NCBI RefSeq assembly: GCF_017592825.1
Contig: NZ_JAGFMD010000001.1
Coordinates: forward strand, 1,240,001-1,304,000
Origin: Roseivirga sp. E12
Lineage (GTDB): Bacteria; Bacteroidota; Bacteroidia; Cytophagales; Cyclobacteriaceae
Length of the DNA: 64,000 nucleotides
Direction: 5' to 3'
Below, piece after piece: positions 16,474-23,765 of the stretch. Each line of letters begins with the position of its first letter. Position 1 is the stretch's first letter. Both the position numbers and the translations under genes were made by a program. The notes beneath the pieces were generated by a model. It did not search any database, was not told the origin of the DNA, and saw only the letters and a program-made list of their open reading frames with translations.

Positions 16474-17526
16474 TTAAATCTTATCTCTCTCGATCGCCTT
16501 GGCTGCATTAGCACCACAGGCTTTTACAGCATAAATAAGGTTTGCAAAACGAGGGTCTTGTGTTAATCCTTTCTTGTATCGGGCGTAGATCTGCTGAATA
16601 ATTACCCCGATCTTAAAGGCCCCAAAGGCGTAATAGTATACTAAGTTTTTAAGATCAAAGCCTGTTCTTTCACCGTAGCGTTCTGCGAACTGGGCCCTAT
16701 CCAAATTACCTGGCAACCAAGTAAGACTGAATGGTTTGAGTGCTTCTGAATCGTCAGCCTGAGCCCAATACGCAAGCGAAGTCCCCAAATCCATTAATGG
16801 ATTACCAACGGTGGACATTTCCCAGTCCAACACGGCAATAATCTCACTTAAGTTATCTGGGTTGAGTACGAGGTTATCATACTTGTAATCGTTGTGTATA
16901 AAACTGATCTGCTCCTGCAATGGCAAATGCTCCTCCAACCAGTTAGCGACAGCATTCATTGATCCCAGTTCGTCAGTCTCGGCTTTATAATAGCGTCTAA
17001 TCCATCCTTCGACCTGCCGCTGCGTATAACCCTCGGGTTTACCGAAGCTGTTGAGGTCAGAAGTCTCAATGTCCATTGTATGCAATGCCGCTAGGTTGTC
17101 AATACAAGCTTCTGAAATAGATTTCATCAAGTCGGGACTGAGGTTAATGTCCTTCGGGGGTCTTCCTCTAAGAATAACACCCTTTACACGTTCCATCATA
17201 TAGAATTCAGCACCCAGTACGGACTCATCATTACAGAACAATACAGGAGTCGGCACCTTTGGGTAAACCGGCTTCAACAAGGACAACACCTTGAACTCTC
17301 TGCTCATATCGTGTCCACCTTTGATATTGGCACCGAACGGAGGTCTTCTTAATACATATTCTTTATTGCCCGATTTCAGCAGATAGGTGAGATTAGAAAA
17401 CCCGCTAGGAAACTGTGACACAGCTATCTCTCCAGAAAATTCTGGCAGGTTCTCCGACAGAAAGGCCTTGAGTTTATCAAGGTCTAACTCCTCTCCTTTT
17501 CGTATGTCTTTGGGTTGGTCAATCAT
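16474..17526 (-). CDS. APH/ChoK-fold phosphotransferase, ACAD10/11- or LvaA-like kinase
   Basis: 350 residues of the aminoglycoside-phosphotransferase/kinase fold: QFPSGFSNLTYLL (nucleotide loop), EYVLRRPP (Lys/Arg strand), the catalytic loop FIHNDYKYDNLVL and AVLDWEMSTVGNPLMDLG (metal Asp). This branch is fused to acyl-CoA dehydrogenases in ACAD10/11 and stands alone as LvaA in Pseudomonas levulinate catabolism, where it phosphorylates 4-hydroxyacyl-CoA. An ACAD gene of the matching type lies 105 bp upstream. Substrate by inference only. Confidence 0.85.
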   Translation of the reverse strand: MIDQPKDIRKGEELDLDKLKAFLSENLPEFSGEIAVSQFPSGFSNLTYLLKSGNKEYVLRRPPFGANIKGGHDMSREFKVLSLLKPVYPKVPTPVLFCNDESVLGAEFYMMERVKGVILRGRPPKDINLSPDLMKSISEACIDNLAALHTMDIETSDLNSFGKPEGYTQRQVEGWIRRYYKAETDELGSMNAVANWLEEHLPLQEQISFIHNDYKYDNLVLNPDNLSEIIAVLDWEMSTVGNPLMDLGTSLAYWAQADDSEALKPFSLTWLPGNLDRAQFAERYGERTGFDLKNLVYYYAFGAFKIGVIIQQIYARYKKGLTQDPRFANLIYAVKACGANAAKAIERDKI

Positions 17527-17536
17527 ATTCGCATAT

Positions 17537-17623
17537 CGTCATTGCAAGAAACGAGCACGGTATCGGACCAAGTAATCTCCCCTTCTATTCGGGAGACTCC
17601 TTCGGCAAAAAGCCTCGGAGTGA
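17537..17623. repeat. REP-like palindrome of the CGTCATTGC...GTGACG type
   Basis: Starts CGTCATTGCAAG and ends GGAGTGACG, with inner GGGAGACTCCTTCGGC and GCCTCGGAG arms. A long imperfect stem-loop between the ACAD and kinase genes; it could act as an attenuator or processing site within the operon. Confidence 0.6.
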
Positions 17624-17631
17624 CGTAAGCT

Positions 17632-18828
17632 TTAAAGACCATATCCTTTCAATATACTTCTCGCTAAACTCGATTTGTGAACCTCATCTGGTCCATCGTA
17701 AATTCTAGCCCCACGTTCATGCCTATACCAAAATGAAAGTAAAGTATCGTCTGTAATTCCAAGAGCACCGTGTACTTGAACTGCTCTATCCAAAACTTTC
17801 ATCAAGACATCAGCCACATAGAACTTGATAGTCGATATTTCCATTCTGGCAGCTTTGCTACCTTCGCCATCCATTTTCTGTGCAGCATGGAGTACCATAT
17901 ACCTTGAAGCATTGATTTCAGCACGACTTTCAGCTATCCAATTCTGTATTGTCTGCTGATGTCCCAGTTTTTTGCCTTCTCTAAGCTCTCTACTGACAGC
18001 TCTTTGGCACATCATGTCAAAAGCTCGTTCGCATATCCCAATCCACCGCATACAGTGGTGAATTCTTCCAGGACCTAAGCGCTGCTGTGCTAGCATAAAG
18101 CCCGTTCCTTCTTCACCGACAAGATTAGCCTTCGGCACACGGCAGTCATTGAATCTAACTTCTGAGTGACTTAGATACCCTCCTCCTTCATCACCCATGA
18201 TGGAGATATTTCGAACATTCTCGAATCCAGGGTTATCTAATGGCACCACAATCATACTCGCGCGCTCATAAGGGCTTGCATCAGGATTAGTGACGGCCAT
18301 TACAATGGTAAAGGCAGCACCATCAGCAGCTGTAGTAAACCATTTATGTCCATTGATTACATACTCATCCCCATCCAACACTGCGGTAGTGCCTAGGTTT
18401 ACGGGGTTGGATCCAGCAAACTCAGGCTCGGTCATGGCAAAGCAACTTCTAATATCTCCGTTGATTAGAGGCTGAAGGTATTGAGCCTTTAATTCATCAG
18501 AAGCAAACTGATGCATCAGTTCGATATTACCGATATCAGGGGCTTGGCAATTGAGCACATAGTGGCCGAGTGGTGTTCCTCCCAAAAGCTCAGAGATTTG
18601 ACCAAACTCCGTCATGCTCAGTCCAAGTCCTCCCTCTTCTTCAGAAAGATATGGCGTCCATAGTCCTAAGGATTTAGCCTTATGCCTGAGCTCATCCAAC
18701 TGATGTTTGGTTTCGTTCCAAGCACCATGAATCATTTGTAACTCCAATGGGTATACATCCTCTTCTATAAAGGTCTTCACCTTCGGGTAAAGTGCTTTGA
18801 GTTTATCTGTTGCGAATAGATCAGTCAT
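17632..18828 (-). CDS. Acyl-CoA dehydrogenase, ACAD10/11 type
   Basis: 398 residues with the three ACAD domains. FAD/substrate motifs are CFAMTEPEFAGSNP and WFTTAADGAAFTIVM. LGPGRIHHCMRWIG and VQVHGALGITDD are typical of the ACAD10/11 group. Where ordinary ACADs have the catalytic Glu in YEGT, this one reads IYDGPDEVH, with Asp, as I recall for ACAD11. With the adjacent kinase this supports handling of 4-phosphohydroxyacyl-CoA rather than plain beta-oxidation. Its start overlaps the SRPBCC gene's end by 8 bp. Confidence 0.9.
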   Translation of the reverse strand: MTDLFATDKLKALYPKVKTFIEEDVYPLELQMIHGAWNETKHQLDELRHKAKSLGLWTPYLSEEEGGLGLSMTEFGQISELLGGTPLGHYVLNCQAPDIGNIELMHQFASDELKAQYLQPLINGDIRSCFAMTEPEFAGSNPVNLGTTAVLDGDEYVINGHKWFTTAADGAAFTIVMAVTNPDASPYERASMIVVPLDNPGFENVRNISIMGDEGGGYLSHSEVRFNDCRVPKANLVGEEGTGFMLAQQRLGPGRIHHCMRWIGICERAFDMMCQRAVSRELREGKKLGHQQTIQNWIAESRAEINASRYMVLHAAQKMDGEGSKAARMEISTIKFYVADVLMKVLDRAVQVHGALGITDDTLLSFWYRHERGARIYDGPDEVHKSSLARSILKGYGL

Positions 18829-19324
18829 TGGTCAACGGAAAATAGTTATCAGGTAGAACGCTTTGCCATTTATTATTCTCAGCGAAGTCTTTTATGACAT
18901 CATTCCTGTCTCTCAACAAGTTGGTCATGTATCTCTTTAAAAAGAAGTTATCTGCAATTGTCCCGAGAAACCAAAACGGGCTTTTATAATCAAACACATC
19001 TATAACTTCAGTCATATTATCATCAAGCGATTTAAAAACATGTTGATGTCGAAAACTAGAAAAAGCTCCTTCAATCATCTCATCGACAAAGTAATTTGGT
19101 CTATCAAATTCAGTAATCCTCGAAGAGAGTTTCTGATAGACTCCAAAGTGTTTTGCCCTCCAAGTCACACTTTCATTTAATTCAATCAAGCCACTCATTT
19201 TACCCGCAATCGCCTCCTCATTAGTATCCTTGGTTGAAATTTTATGAAGGTCTATACTACGTGACAAATCAAATACTAGATTGACATTGGCATTTACTAA
19301 AGTCTTTAATTCAATAATTGGCAC
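18821..19324 (-). CDS. SRPBCC-fold (START-like) ligand-binding protein
   Basis: 167 residues beginning MPIIELKTLVNANVNLVFDL, followed by LHKISTKDTNEEAIAGKMSG, RAKHFGVYQKLSSRITEFDR and a C-terminal helix FLKRYMTNLLRDRNDVIKDF. This is the helix-grip pattern of polyketide-cyclase-like SRPBCC proteins. No catalytic residue is evident. Coupled to the ACAD gene by overlap and 47 bp from the SDR, so it may bind or present an acyl substrate for this pathway; that is inference. Confidence 0.78.
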   Translation of the reverse strand: MPIIELKTLVNANVNLVFDLSRSIDLHKISTKDTNEEAIAGKMSGLIELNESVTWRAKHFGVYQKLSSRITEFDRPNYFVDEMIEGAFSSFRHQHVFKSLDDNMTEVIDVFDYKSPFWFLGTIADNFFLKRYMTNLLRDRNDVIKDFAENNKWQSVLPDNYFPLTND

Positions 19325-19371
19325 TATAAATAAATCTTACATCCTGATCACTGATTTCAAATAACCGATCA

Positions 19372-20139
19372 CTAAATTGTATACCCCCCATCAGCGGTAA
19401 TAGAAGCTCCAGTTACAAACTTAGAGGCATCACATGCTAAGAAGAGCGCCAACCCAGCAATGTCTTCTGGTTGAGCTAGCATTGGCAATGCCTGCTTCAT
19501 CATTACCATTTTCAAAATCTTTTCATTCGAAGTCAGCGCTTCGCTAAACTTCGTCTCGATTAAACCAGGGCAAATCGCATTGGCTCGAATATTATCTGGA
19601 CCCCACTCTCTCGCGAGGACCTTTGTTAACTGAATAATGGCAGCCTTACTCACTGAGTAAAGTCCCAAGCCTTGTCCAGGTGTTATGCCCTCAATGCTAC
19701 TAATGTTCACCACAGAACCCCCGCCTCTTGATTTCATAGAATCATAAGCATACTTCGCCAGATTCAAAGGCCCTTTGACGTTTACGTCCATGATCTTATC
19801 AAACACATCGTCTCCGGCATTTTGTACTGGACCGAACACGGGATTTGCAGCGGCATTGTTCACAATAATATCTATACCACCATAGGTGGCGATAGTCTGC
19901 TCAGCCAGTGACTTCACCTGTTCATCATCACCCATATGGCAAGGAATTCCTTTTGCTTTTAGGCCCGCAGCGACAAACTCATCTGCTACTGCAGTCACGG
20001 CATCCAACTTCCGACTGGAAACAACTACTTCAGCTCCCTGTTGGGCAAGGGCCTGAGCGATATACTTACCAATTCCCTTACTGGCTCCCGTTACAATGGC
20101 CACCTTGCCATCCAACCTAAAATTCTCTGCGATCTGCAT
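19372..20139 (-). CDS. Short-chain dehydrogenase/reductase (FabG/LvaD-like)
   Basis: 255 residues, classical SDR: TGASKGIGKYIAQAL (cofactor loop), NNAAANP, catalytic Ser in VVNISSIEG and YSVSKAA (Tyr and Lys), then C-terminal TGASITADGGYTI. SSRK after the second strand suggests NADP(H). First gene of the minus-strand cluster; in levulinate pathways an SDR (LvaD) reduces 4-oxoacyl-CoA to 4-hydroxyacyl-CoA, which fits the kinase and ACAD downstream. Substrate not proven. Confidence 0.9.
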   Translation of the reverse strand: MQIAENFRLDGKVAIVTGASKGIGKYIAQALAQQGAEVVVSSRKLDAVTAVADEFVAAGLKAKGIPCHMGDDEQVKSLAEQTIATYGGIDIIVNNAAANPVFGPVQNAGDDVFDKIMDVNVKGPLNLAKYAYDSMKSRGGGSVVNISSIEGITPGQGLGLYSVSKAAIIQLTKVLAREWGPDNIRANAICPGLIETKFSEALTSNEKILKMVMMKQALPMLAQPEDIAGLALFLACDASKFVTGASITADGGYTI

Positions 20140-20224
20140 GGATTAATGATTTTTATCTGCGTCAATGAAAGATAAATAATTAACTTGTTATGCTTGACGA
20201 GTATCACGTATTTCTCGTCTCAAA

Positions 20225-20264
20225 CACCACCTCGCCTTTCAGGCACTCCTCCTCAAGGAGGAGA
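20225..20264. repeat. Single REP-like unit between divergent genes
   Basis: CACCACCTCGCCTTTCAGGC then CTCCTCCTCAAGGAGGAG, the inverted half of the element found at 16040 and 16422. Confidence 0.7.
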
Positions 20265-20286
20265 GTGATAGAAAAAAATAATAAAT

Positions 20287-21261
20287 ATGAAAGCTGTACA
20301 ATTTGAATCCCTAGGGAAGCCAACGGACGTTCTTCAACTCGTTGACATTGCCATTCCAGAACCCGCTCCGGGAGAAATCCGAATCAAAGTAACCAAAGCC
20401 AATATCATTCCTGCCGATATCATGTTCATTCAGGGCATGTATGGCATTAGGCCTCAAATTCCACAAATCGGTGGCTTTGAAGGTACCGGAGCGATCGATG
20501 CTTGCGGTGAAGGTGTAGATATGCCTGTTGGCAGTGGGGTTATTTTCACAGCCCTGGGATGTTGGGCAGAATATGTATGTGTAGCCGCCAATAGCATCAT
20601 TCCGAAACCTCCTACCATGTCTGATGACGTGGCTTGCCAAGCCTTCGTCAATCCTTTAACCGCGTATGGAATGCTGATTGAGGCAGACCTTGAAGAGGGT
20701 GATTGGTTGATGCTGACAGCAGCAGCTTCGGCCTTTAGCAAATTTGTGATTCAAATTGCCGCAAGCCGAGGAATCAATGTAATTGGAACCGTTAGAAGTG
20801 ATGACCAAAAGCAGGCACTTTTAGACTTGGGTGCAGCGGCTATCATCAACGAAAAAACTGAGAATATCTATAAAGCTGTAAAGGCAGCCACAGGCGGAGC
20901 TATGGTTGGTGCTGCATTCGATGCTGTAGGTGGCGAATTAGGAGATAAAGTTCTCAATGCGCTTCAACCGGGTGGTAAACTACTGGTCTATGGCCTCTTA
21001 AGTCTACAGCCCATACCTCTCAACAGCGGTCTTCTTATCTTCAAAAACCTCACAGTAAAAGGATTCTGGTTAACCACATGGTTCACAGGATTGTCTGGTG
21101 ACGAAAGAAGAAGCATAGTACCAAAAATACTAGGAATGCTCACCGAGCAATCTCTTAGAGCTGATGTAGAAGCACATTACTCACTAGACGAAATTCACAA
21201 GGCCATTGAACATATGGAAAGTCCTGGCCGAAAAGGAAAAATACTTCTCAACATCTCATAA
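20287..21261 (+). CDS. Zinc-independent MDR oxidoreductase (quinone/enoyl reductase type)
   Basis: 324 residues of the medium-chain dehydrogenase/reductase superfamily: a GroES-like N-terminal half (KANIIPADIMFIQGMYGI, GGFEGTGAI) and a Rossmann half (AASAFSKFVIQIAASRGINV, FDAVGGE, GGKLLVYGLL). Zinc ligands are missing. The pattern resembles MECR/Etr1 trans-2-enoyl-thioester reductases and quinone oxidoreductases. Divergent from the SDR cluster; involvement in the same acyl chemistry is possible. Confidence 0.82.
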   Translation: MKAVQFESLGKPTDVLQLVDIAIPEPAPGEIRIKVTKANIIPADIMFIQGMYGIRPQIPQIGGFEGTGAIDACGEGVDMPVGSGVIFTALGCWAEYVCVAANSIIPKPPTMSDDVACQAFVNPLTAYGMLIEADLEEGDWLMLTAAASAFSKFVIQIAASRGINVIGTVRSDDQKQALLDLGAAAIINEKTENIYKAVKAATGGAMVGAAFDAVGGELGDKVLNALQPGGKLLVYGLLSLQPIPLNSGLLIFKNLTVKGFWLTTWFTGLSGDERRSIVPKILGMLTEQSLRADVEAHYSLDEIHKAIEHMESPGRKGKILLNIS

Positions 21262-21287
21262 GCTCTTTAGCATCTAAAACTCAAACC

Positions 21288-22577
21288 ATGAAAGCTAGAT
21301 TAACCCTCGCCTTTTTACTCTTTTTCAGTGTAGCAGTATTTGCTCAAAATGGAGCGACACTCACCAAAGGTCAGCCTGCCTCTGTAGGCATGTCTTCCGA
21401 TGCCTTAGACAAAATCGATCAACATGTGAAAGCATATATGGATGACAACAAATTACCAGGTGGATCTTTCATGGTAGCCAAAGAAGGAAAAGTCGTTTAT
21501 AACAAGAGTTTTGGCTATTGCGACTCTAAAAACGAACAGGCCTATGGCAAAGGAGATATTTGGAGACTCGCATCAATGACCAAAGCAGTCACAGCAGTGT
21601 CCATTATGCAGCTTTATGAACAAGGCAAAATTGGCCTAGACGACCCAGTTCATAAATACATTCCTGCATTCAAGAATCAAGTAGTACTAGACAAATTCGA
21701 CAAAGCAGACTCCAGTTACACCACTATACCAGTGGAGAAAGATGTTACCGTAAGAAATCTACTGACGCACACCTCAGGTATTGTATACGGTAGTTTTAAC
21801 CCAGGCAAATTGATGGCGGTCTATCAGAAGTTCGATATGAACGTGGGTTTTTCGCATGAGACCTGGACAACCGAAGAGTGGATTAATCGATTGGCTAAAG
21901 TGCCATTGGCACACCAACCAGGAGAAAAATTCTCCTATGGCCTAAACATGGATGTGCTCGGTAGAATTATTGAAGTTGTATCAGGGACAACCTTAGATAA
22001 ATACTTCAAAGTCAATGTTTTCGATCCATTGGGGATGAAAGACACCTACTTCTACCTGCCCGAAGGCAAGTTTGATCGATTGGTTGGTGTTTATGCCAAT
22101 CTTGGAGACCGATGGATGACGGTTGAAGAAATGGGTAGGACCCAAGGCACTGACTACCCCAAAAAAGGCCCACGAAATGTATTTGCAGGAGGCGCTGGGC
22201 TATCCTCAACTATGATGGATTACGCAACATTCATTCAGACACTAGTCTCTGGAGGTGGTAAAATTCTGGGAGCTGAAGCCTTAGCTGAGATGAGTAGAGA
22301 TCAAATGCCTGATGTAATTACAGATTACAAACCAGCCAGAGCCCAAAGAGTAGGGAGTGGTTTTGGTTTAGGTTTTACGGTTTACCTTGATTCACCAACC
22401 AAAAGAAGTCCAAAGAGCCCAGGCACCTATGAGTGGGGTGGCTACTTCAATACCAAGTTCTTTATAGATCCGCAAGAGCAAATGGTATTTGTGGGCATGA
22501 CTCAGATAGCTGGCTTCAATGATAATGCCTTCTGGGAAGACATGTACAAGCTCATTTATGAATCAATAGAAGATTAG
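21288..22577 (+). CDS. Secreted serine hydrolase, class C beta-lactamase fold
   Basis: 429 residues with signal peptide ending AVFAQN. The nucleophile motif SMTK is near residue 96, FSYGLNMDVLGRII supplies the Tyr-x-Asn-like element, and EWGGYFNTKFF stands for the KTG region. This is the esterase/D-aminopeptidase-like group usually called serine hydrolase. It is probably periplasmic or secreted; substrate (ester, D-peptide or beta-lactam) unknown. It follows the MDR gene by 26 bp on the same strand and may be co-transcribed. Confidence 0.88.
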   Translation: MKARLTLAFLLFFSVAVFAQNGATLTKGQPASVGMSSDALDKIDQHVKAYMDDNKLPGGSFMVAKEGKVVYNKSFGYCDSKNEQAYGKGDIWRLASMTKAVTAVSIMQLYEQGKIGLDDPVHKYIPAFKNQVVLDKFDKADSSYTTIPVEKDVTVRNLLTHTSGIVYGSFNPGKLMAVYQKFDMNVGFSHETWTTEEWINRLAKVPLAHQPGEKFSYGLNMDVLGRIIEVVSGTTLDKYFKVNVFDPLGMKDTYFYLPEGKFDRLVGVYANLGDRWMTVEEMGRTQGTDYPKKGPRNVFAGGAGLSSTMMDYATFIQTLVSGGGKILGAEALAEMSRDQMPDVITDYKPARAQRVGSGFGLGFTVYLDSPTKRSPKSPGTYEWGGYFNTKFFIDPQEQMVFVGMTQIAGFNDNAFWEDMYKLIYESIED

Positions 22578-22736
22578 TATTTGGATAAACGGGTAAGCAA
22601 TTTATTATCAGTACGAGACCTATATTTACGTGATTCAAATATTTTTTGATAATTTTTTAAACACCCTAAATCGCTGACAAACAGGATATTATATTGTGAT
22701 AAAATTTTCAATTTTGCTTTCCCTAAAACTTAATCC

Positions 22737-22768
22737 TTGGAATTACGAAAACCTTTTTAATACATTTG
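22737..22768 (+). promoter_or_regulatory. Strong-looking Bacteroidota promoter
   Basis: TTG at 22737 and TACATTTG at 22761, a match to the phylum's TTG and TAnnTTTG boxes with about 21 bp between. Transcription should begin near 22774. Confidence 0.65.
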
Positions 22769-22770
22769 TG

Positions 22771-22932
22771 GCACAGAAAAACGAAATGATATACAACTAT
22801 TTACATATCGAATTTACAGCACCGGCTAGCCAACCGGACTGCCAAAATTCAAGTGTATCCCGGTTCGGGGAGAGTTAATTTTCAGATAAAGAAATTGACA
22901 ACCCGAGCCATATGGTTCGGGTTTTTTTGTGC
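22771..22932 (+). ncRNA. Candidate structured non-coding RNA upstream of the tRNA-like array
   Basis: A promoter ends at 22768 and a terminator hairpin at 22900-22928 closes the unit; no convincing ORF lies between. Inner hairpins are CCGG..CCGG (near 22822) and TCCC-GGTTC-GGGGA (near 22858). The first twelve bases, GCACAGAAAAAC, can pair fully (one wobble) with GTTTTTTTGTGC at 22921-22932. A closing end-to-end stem would suit a 6S-, Y- or riboswitch-like RNA. I cannot assign a family; the A/T-rich ends weaken the pairing argument. Confidence 0.45.
22900..22928 (+). terminator. Hairpin terminator
   Basis: AACCCGA/TCGGGTT followed by a run of seven T. It ends the candidate ncRNA. Confidence 0.85.
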
Positions 22933-22947
22933 TTAAAATTTGATGAA

Positions 22948-23067
22948 ATGCTGCAACAGATGAAGCAAATACAAACGGAGAATTTAAATCAACTCAATCA
23001 GAGTCTTTACGACTTTGCTTGTGGGGGAATACATACTATTCAAAAGGTCGATGAAATGATGACTTGA
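22948..23067 (+). CDS. Possible 39-residue protein between two terminators
   Basis: ATG-started frame MLQQMKQIQTENLNQLNQSL then YDFACGGIHTIQKVDEMMT and a TGA stop. It is Gln/Asn-rich and probably helical. It is the only frame between the terminators at 22900 and 23091, which suggests a small transcription unit, but no promoter is obvious and the length allows chance. Confidence 0.3.
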   Translation: MLQQMKQIQTENLNQLNQSLYDFACGGIHTIQKVDEMMT

Positions 23068-23090
23068 CAAAACTGATTTATCGGTTTTGA

Positions 23091-23124
23091 AAAGCCCGGC
23101 CTTCTGAAGGTCGGGCTTTTTTTA
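23091..23124 (+). terminator. Hairpin terminator just before the tRNA array
   Basis: AAAGCCCGGCCTTC pairs with GAAGGTCGGGCTTT, then a T run. It lies 5 bp before tRNA-Cys, so the array either has its own promoter nearby or depends on read-through. Confidence 0.8.
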
Positions 23125-23129
23125 TTCCT

Positions 23130-23200
23130 GTCAGGGTGGCCGAGTGACTAGGCACTGGTCTGCAAAACCAGTTAGGAGGGTTTGATCCCCTCCCCTGACT
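23130..23200 (+). tRNA. tRNA-Cys (GCA) with an altered elbow
   Basis: All stems pair: acceptor GTCAGGG/CCCTGAC, anticodon arm CTGGT-CTGCAAA-ACCAG, T-stem GAGGG/CCCTC; discriminator U as in all tRNA-Cys. The T-loop reads TTTGATC (the invariant C56 is T) and the D-loop lacks the GG pair (G18G19), so the normal D-loop/T-loop contact is missing on both sides. It may be a specialised or failing copy; whether another Cys tRNA exists is outside the window. Confidence 0.85.
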
Positions 23201-23206
23201 CAAAAA

Positions 23207-23308
23207 TGCCGGGTGGTCTTCCCGAAGCTTCGGGAGGGAAGACGCCAGTTTTGGTTCTGGAGATTCAACCTGCCTGCGGCAAGCAGGGTTCGAGCCTTGG
23301 CCTGGTAT
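23207..23308 (+). tRNA. Aberrant tRNA-Gln-like gene with palindromes in D- and variable loops
   Basis: Acceptor strands TGCCGGG and CCTGGTA pair over seven positions (U1-A72 as in Gln). The D-arm is a long hairpin, GTCTTCCC...GGGAAGAC, with an inner CGAAGCTTCG palindrome. The anticodon arm is CCAG-TTTTGGTT-CTGG, an 8-base loop holding TTG. The variable region holds CCTGCCTGCGGCAAGCAGG (23269-23287), the T-arm has one mismatch, and the discriminator is T instead of G. About 102 nt against a usual 74. It could be a pseudogene or a structured decoy RNA. Confidence 0.55.
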
Positions 23309-23317
23309 CATTTGAAT

Positions 23318-23391
23318 TGACCTATAGCTCAACGGGTTAGAGTGCCAGTCTTATAAGCTGGAGGTTCCAGGTTCAAGTCCTGGTAGGTCAA
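23318..23391 (+). tRNA. tRNA with TAT anticodon (tRNA-Ile, AUA-reading)
   Basis: Complete, regular cloverleaf: acceptor TGACCTA/TAGGTCA, D-arm GCTC/GAGT with GGG in the loop, anticodon arm CCAGT-CTTATAA-GCTGG, T-arm CCAGG-TTCAAGT-CCTGG, discriminator A. The UAU anticodon is rare in bacteria, which usually read AUA with a lysidine-modified CAT tRNA. Confidence 0.85.
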
Positions 23392-23405
23392 CTGAAGTGA
23401 GCATA

Positions 23406-23442
23406 TCCTCCCCTTGGGGAGGTGCTCAAAGAGCGGAGGGGT
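23406..23442. repeat. REP-like unit inside the tRNA array
   Basis: TCCTCCCCTTGGGGAGG followed by TGCTCAAAGAGCGGAGGGGT, a variant of the element at 15973 and 16354. Confidence 0.75.
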
Positions 23443-23637
23443 AAAGCTAATTACCCCGAAGGAAACTAAGATGCTAAAGGAGAGGCAGAACGGGTGTCTC
23501 CTGATTTAGAGAAGGGTTAAAGGCCCTAAACAACCTTTCGTTCGGGTTGTGATGTTTGTAAAAGCTCTAAAGTGAATAGCAGGTTATTCTGACACAAAGC
23601 TTGTTGATCTCAAGCCCAGCGAAAGGATAGCCTAAAC
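23443..23637 (+). other. Unassigned stretch with hairpins between tRNA genes
   Basis: No ORF or complete tRNA. It contains hairpins AGGAGA/TCTCCT (23478-23502) and CAACC/GGTTG (23531-23549). Such a dense series of short stems suggests that it is transcribed as part of the array, but no known RNA family is evident. Confidence 0.35.
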
Positions 23638-23709
23638 GGAAGTATAGCTCAACGGTAGAGCTACTCCCTGTTAAGGAGAAGGTTGTTGGTTCGAATCCAG
23701 CTATTTCCG
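23638..23709 (+). tRNA. tRNA-Asn (GTT)
   Basis: Acceptor GGAAGTA/TATTTCC, D-arm GCTC-AACGGTA-GAGC, anticodon loop CTGTTAA, T-arm GTTGG-TTCGAAT-CCAGC, discriminator G as expected for Asn. One A-A mismatch at the top of the anticodon stem. Otherwise normal. Confidence 0.85.
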
Positions 23710-23765
23710 CGGGAATTAAGTTCAGGTATAAGGCCTGATGAGGGTGTCAAAAACCCCATAGTATT

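Noticed and set aside
21288-22577. Beta-lactamase controlled by the BlaI/BlaR1 pair
   Set aside because: It lies 22 kb away with no BlaI-type dyad upstream, and its motifs fit the general serine-hydrolase group.
22696-22878. 60-codon open frame at the candidate ncRNA
   Set aside because: It begins upstream of the promoter boxes and runs through the hairpins; the sequence MIKFSILLSLKLNPWNYENL has no family resemblance and the RNA interpretation explains the region better.
23078-23332. Minus-strand open frame across tRNA-Cys and the Gln-like gene
   Set aside because: It is antisense to structured RNA genes and a terminator; the open frame reflects their composition.
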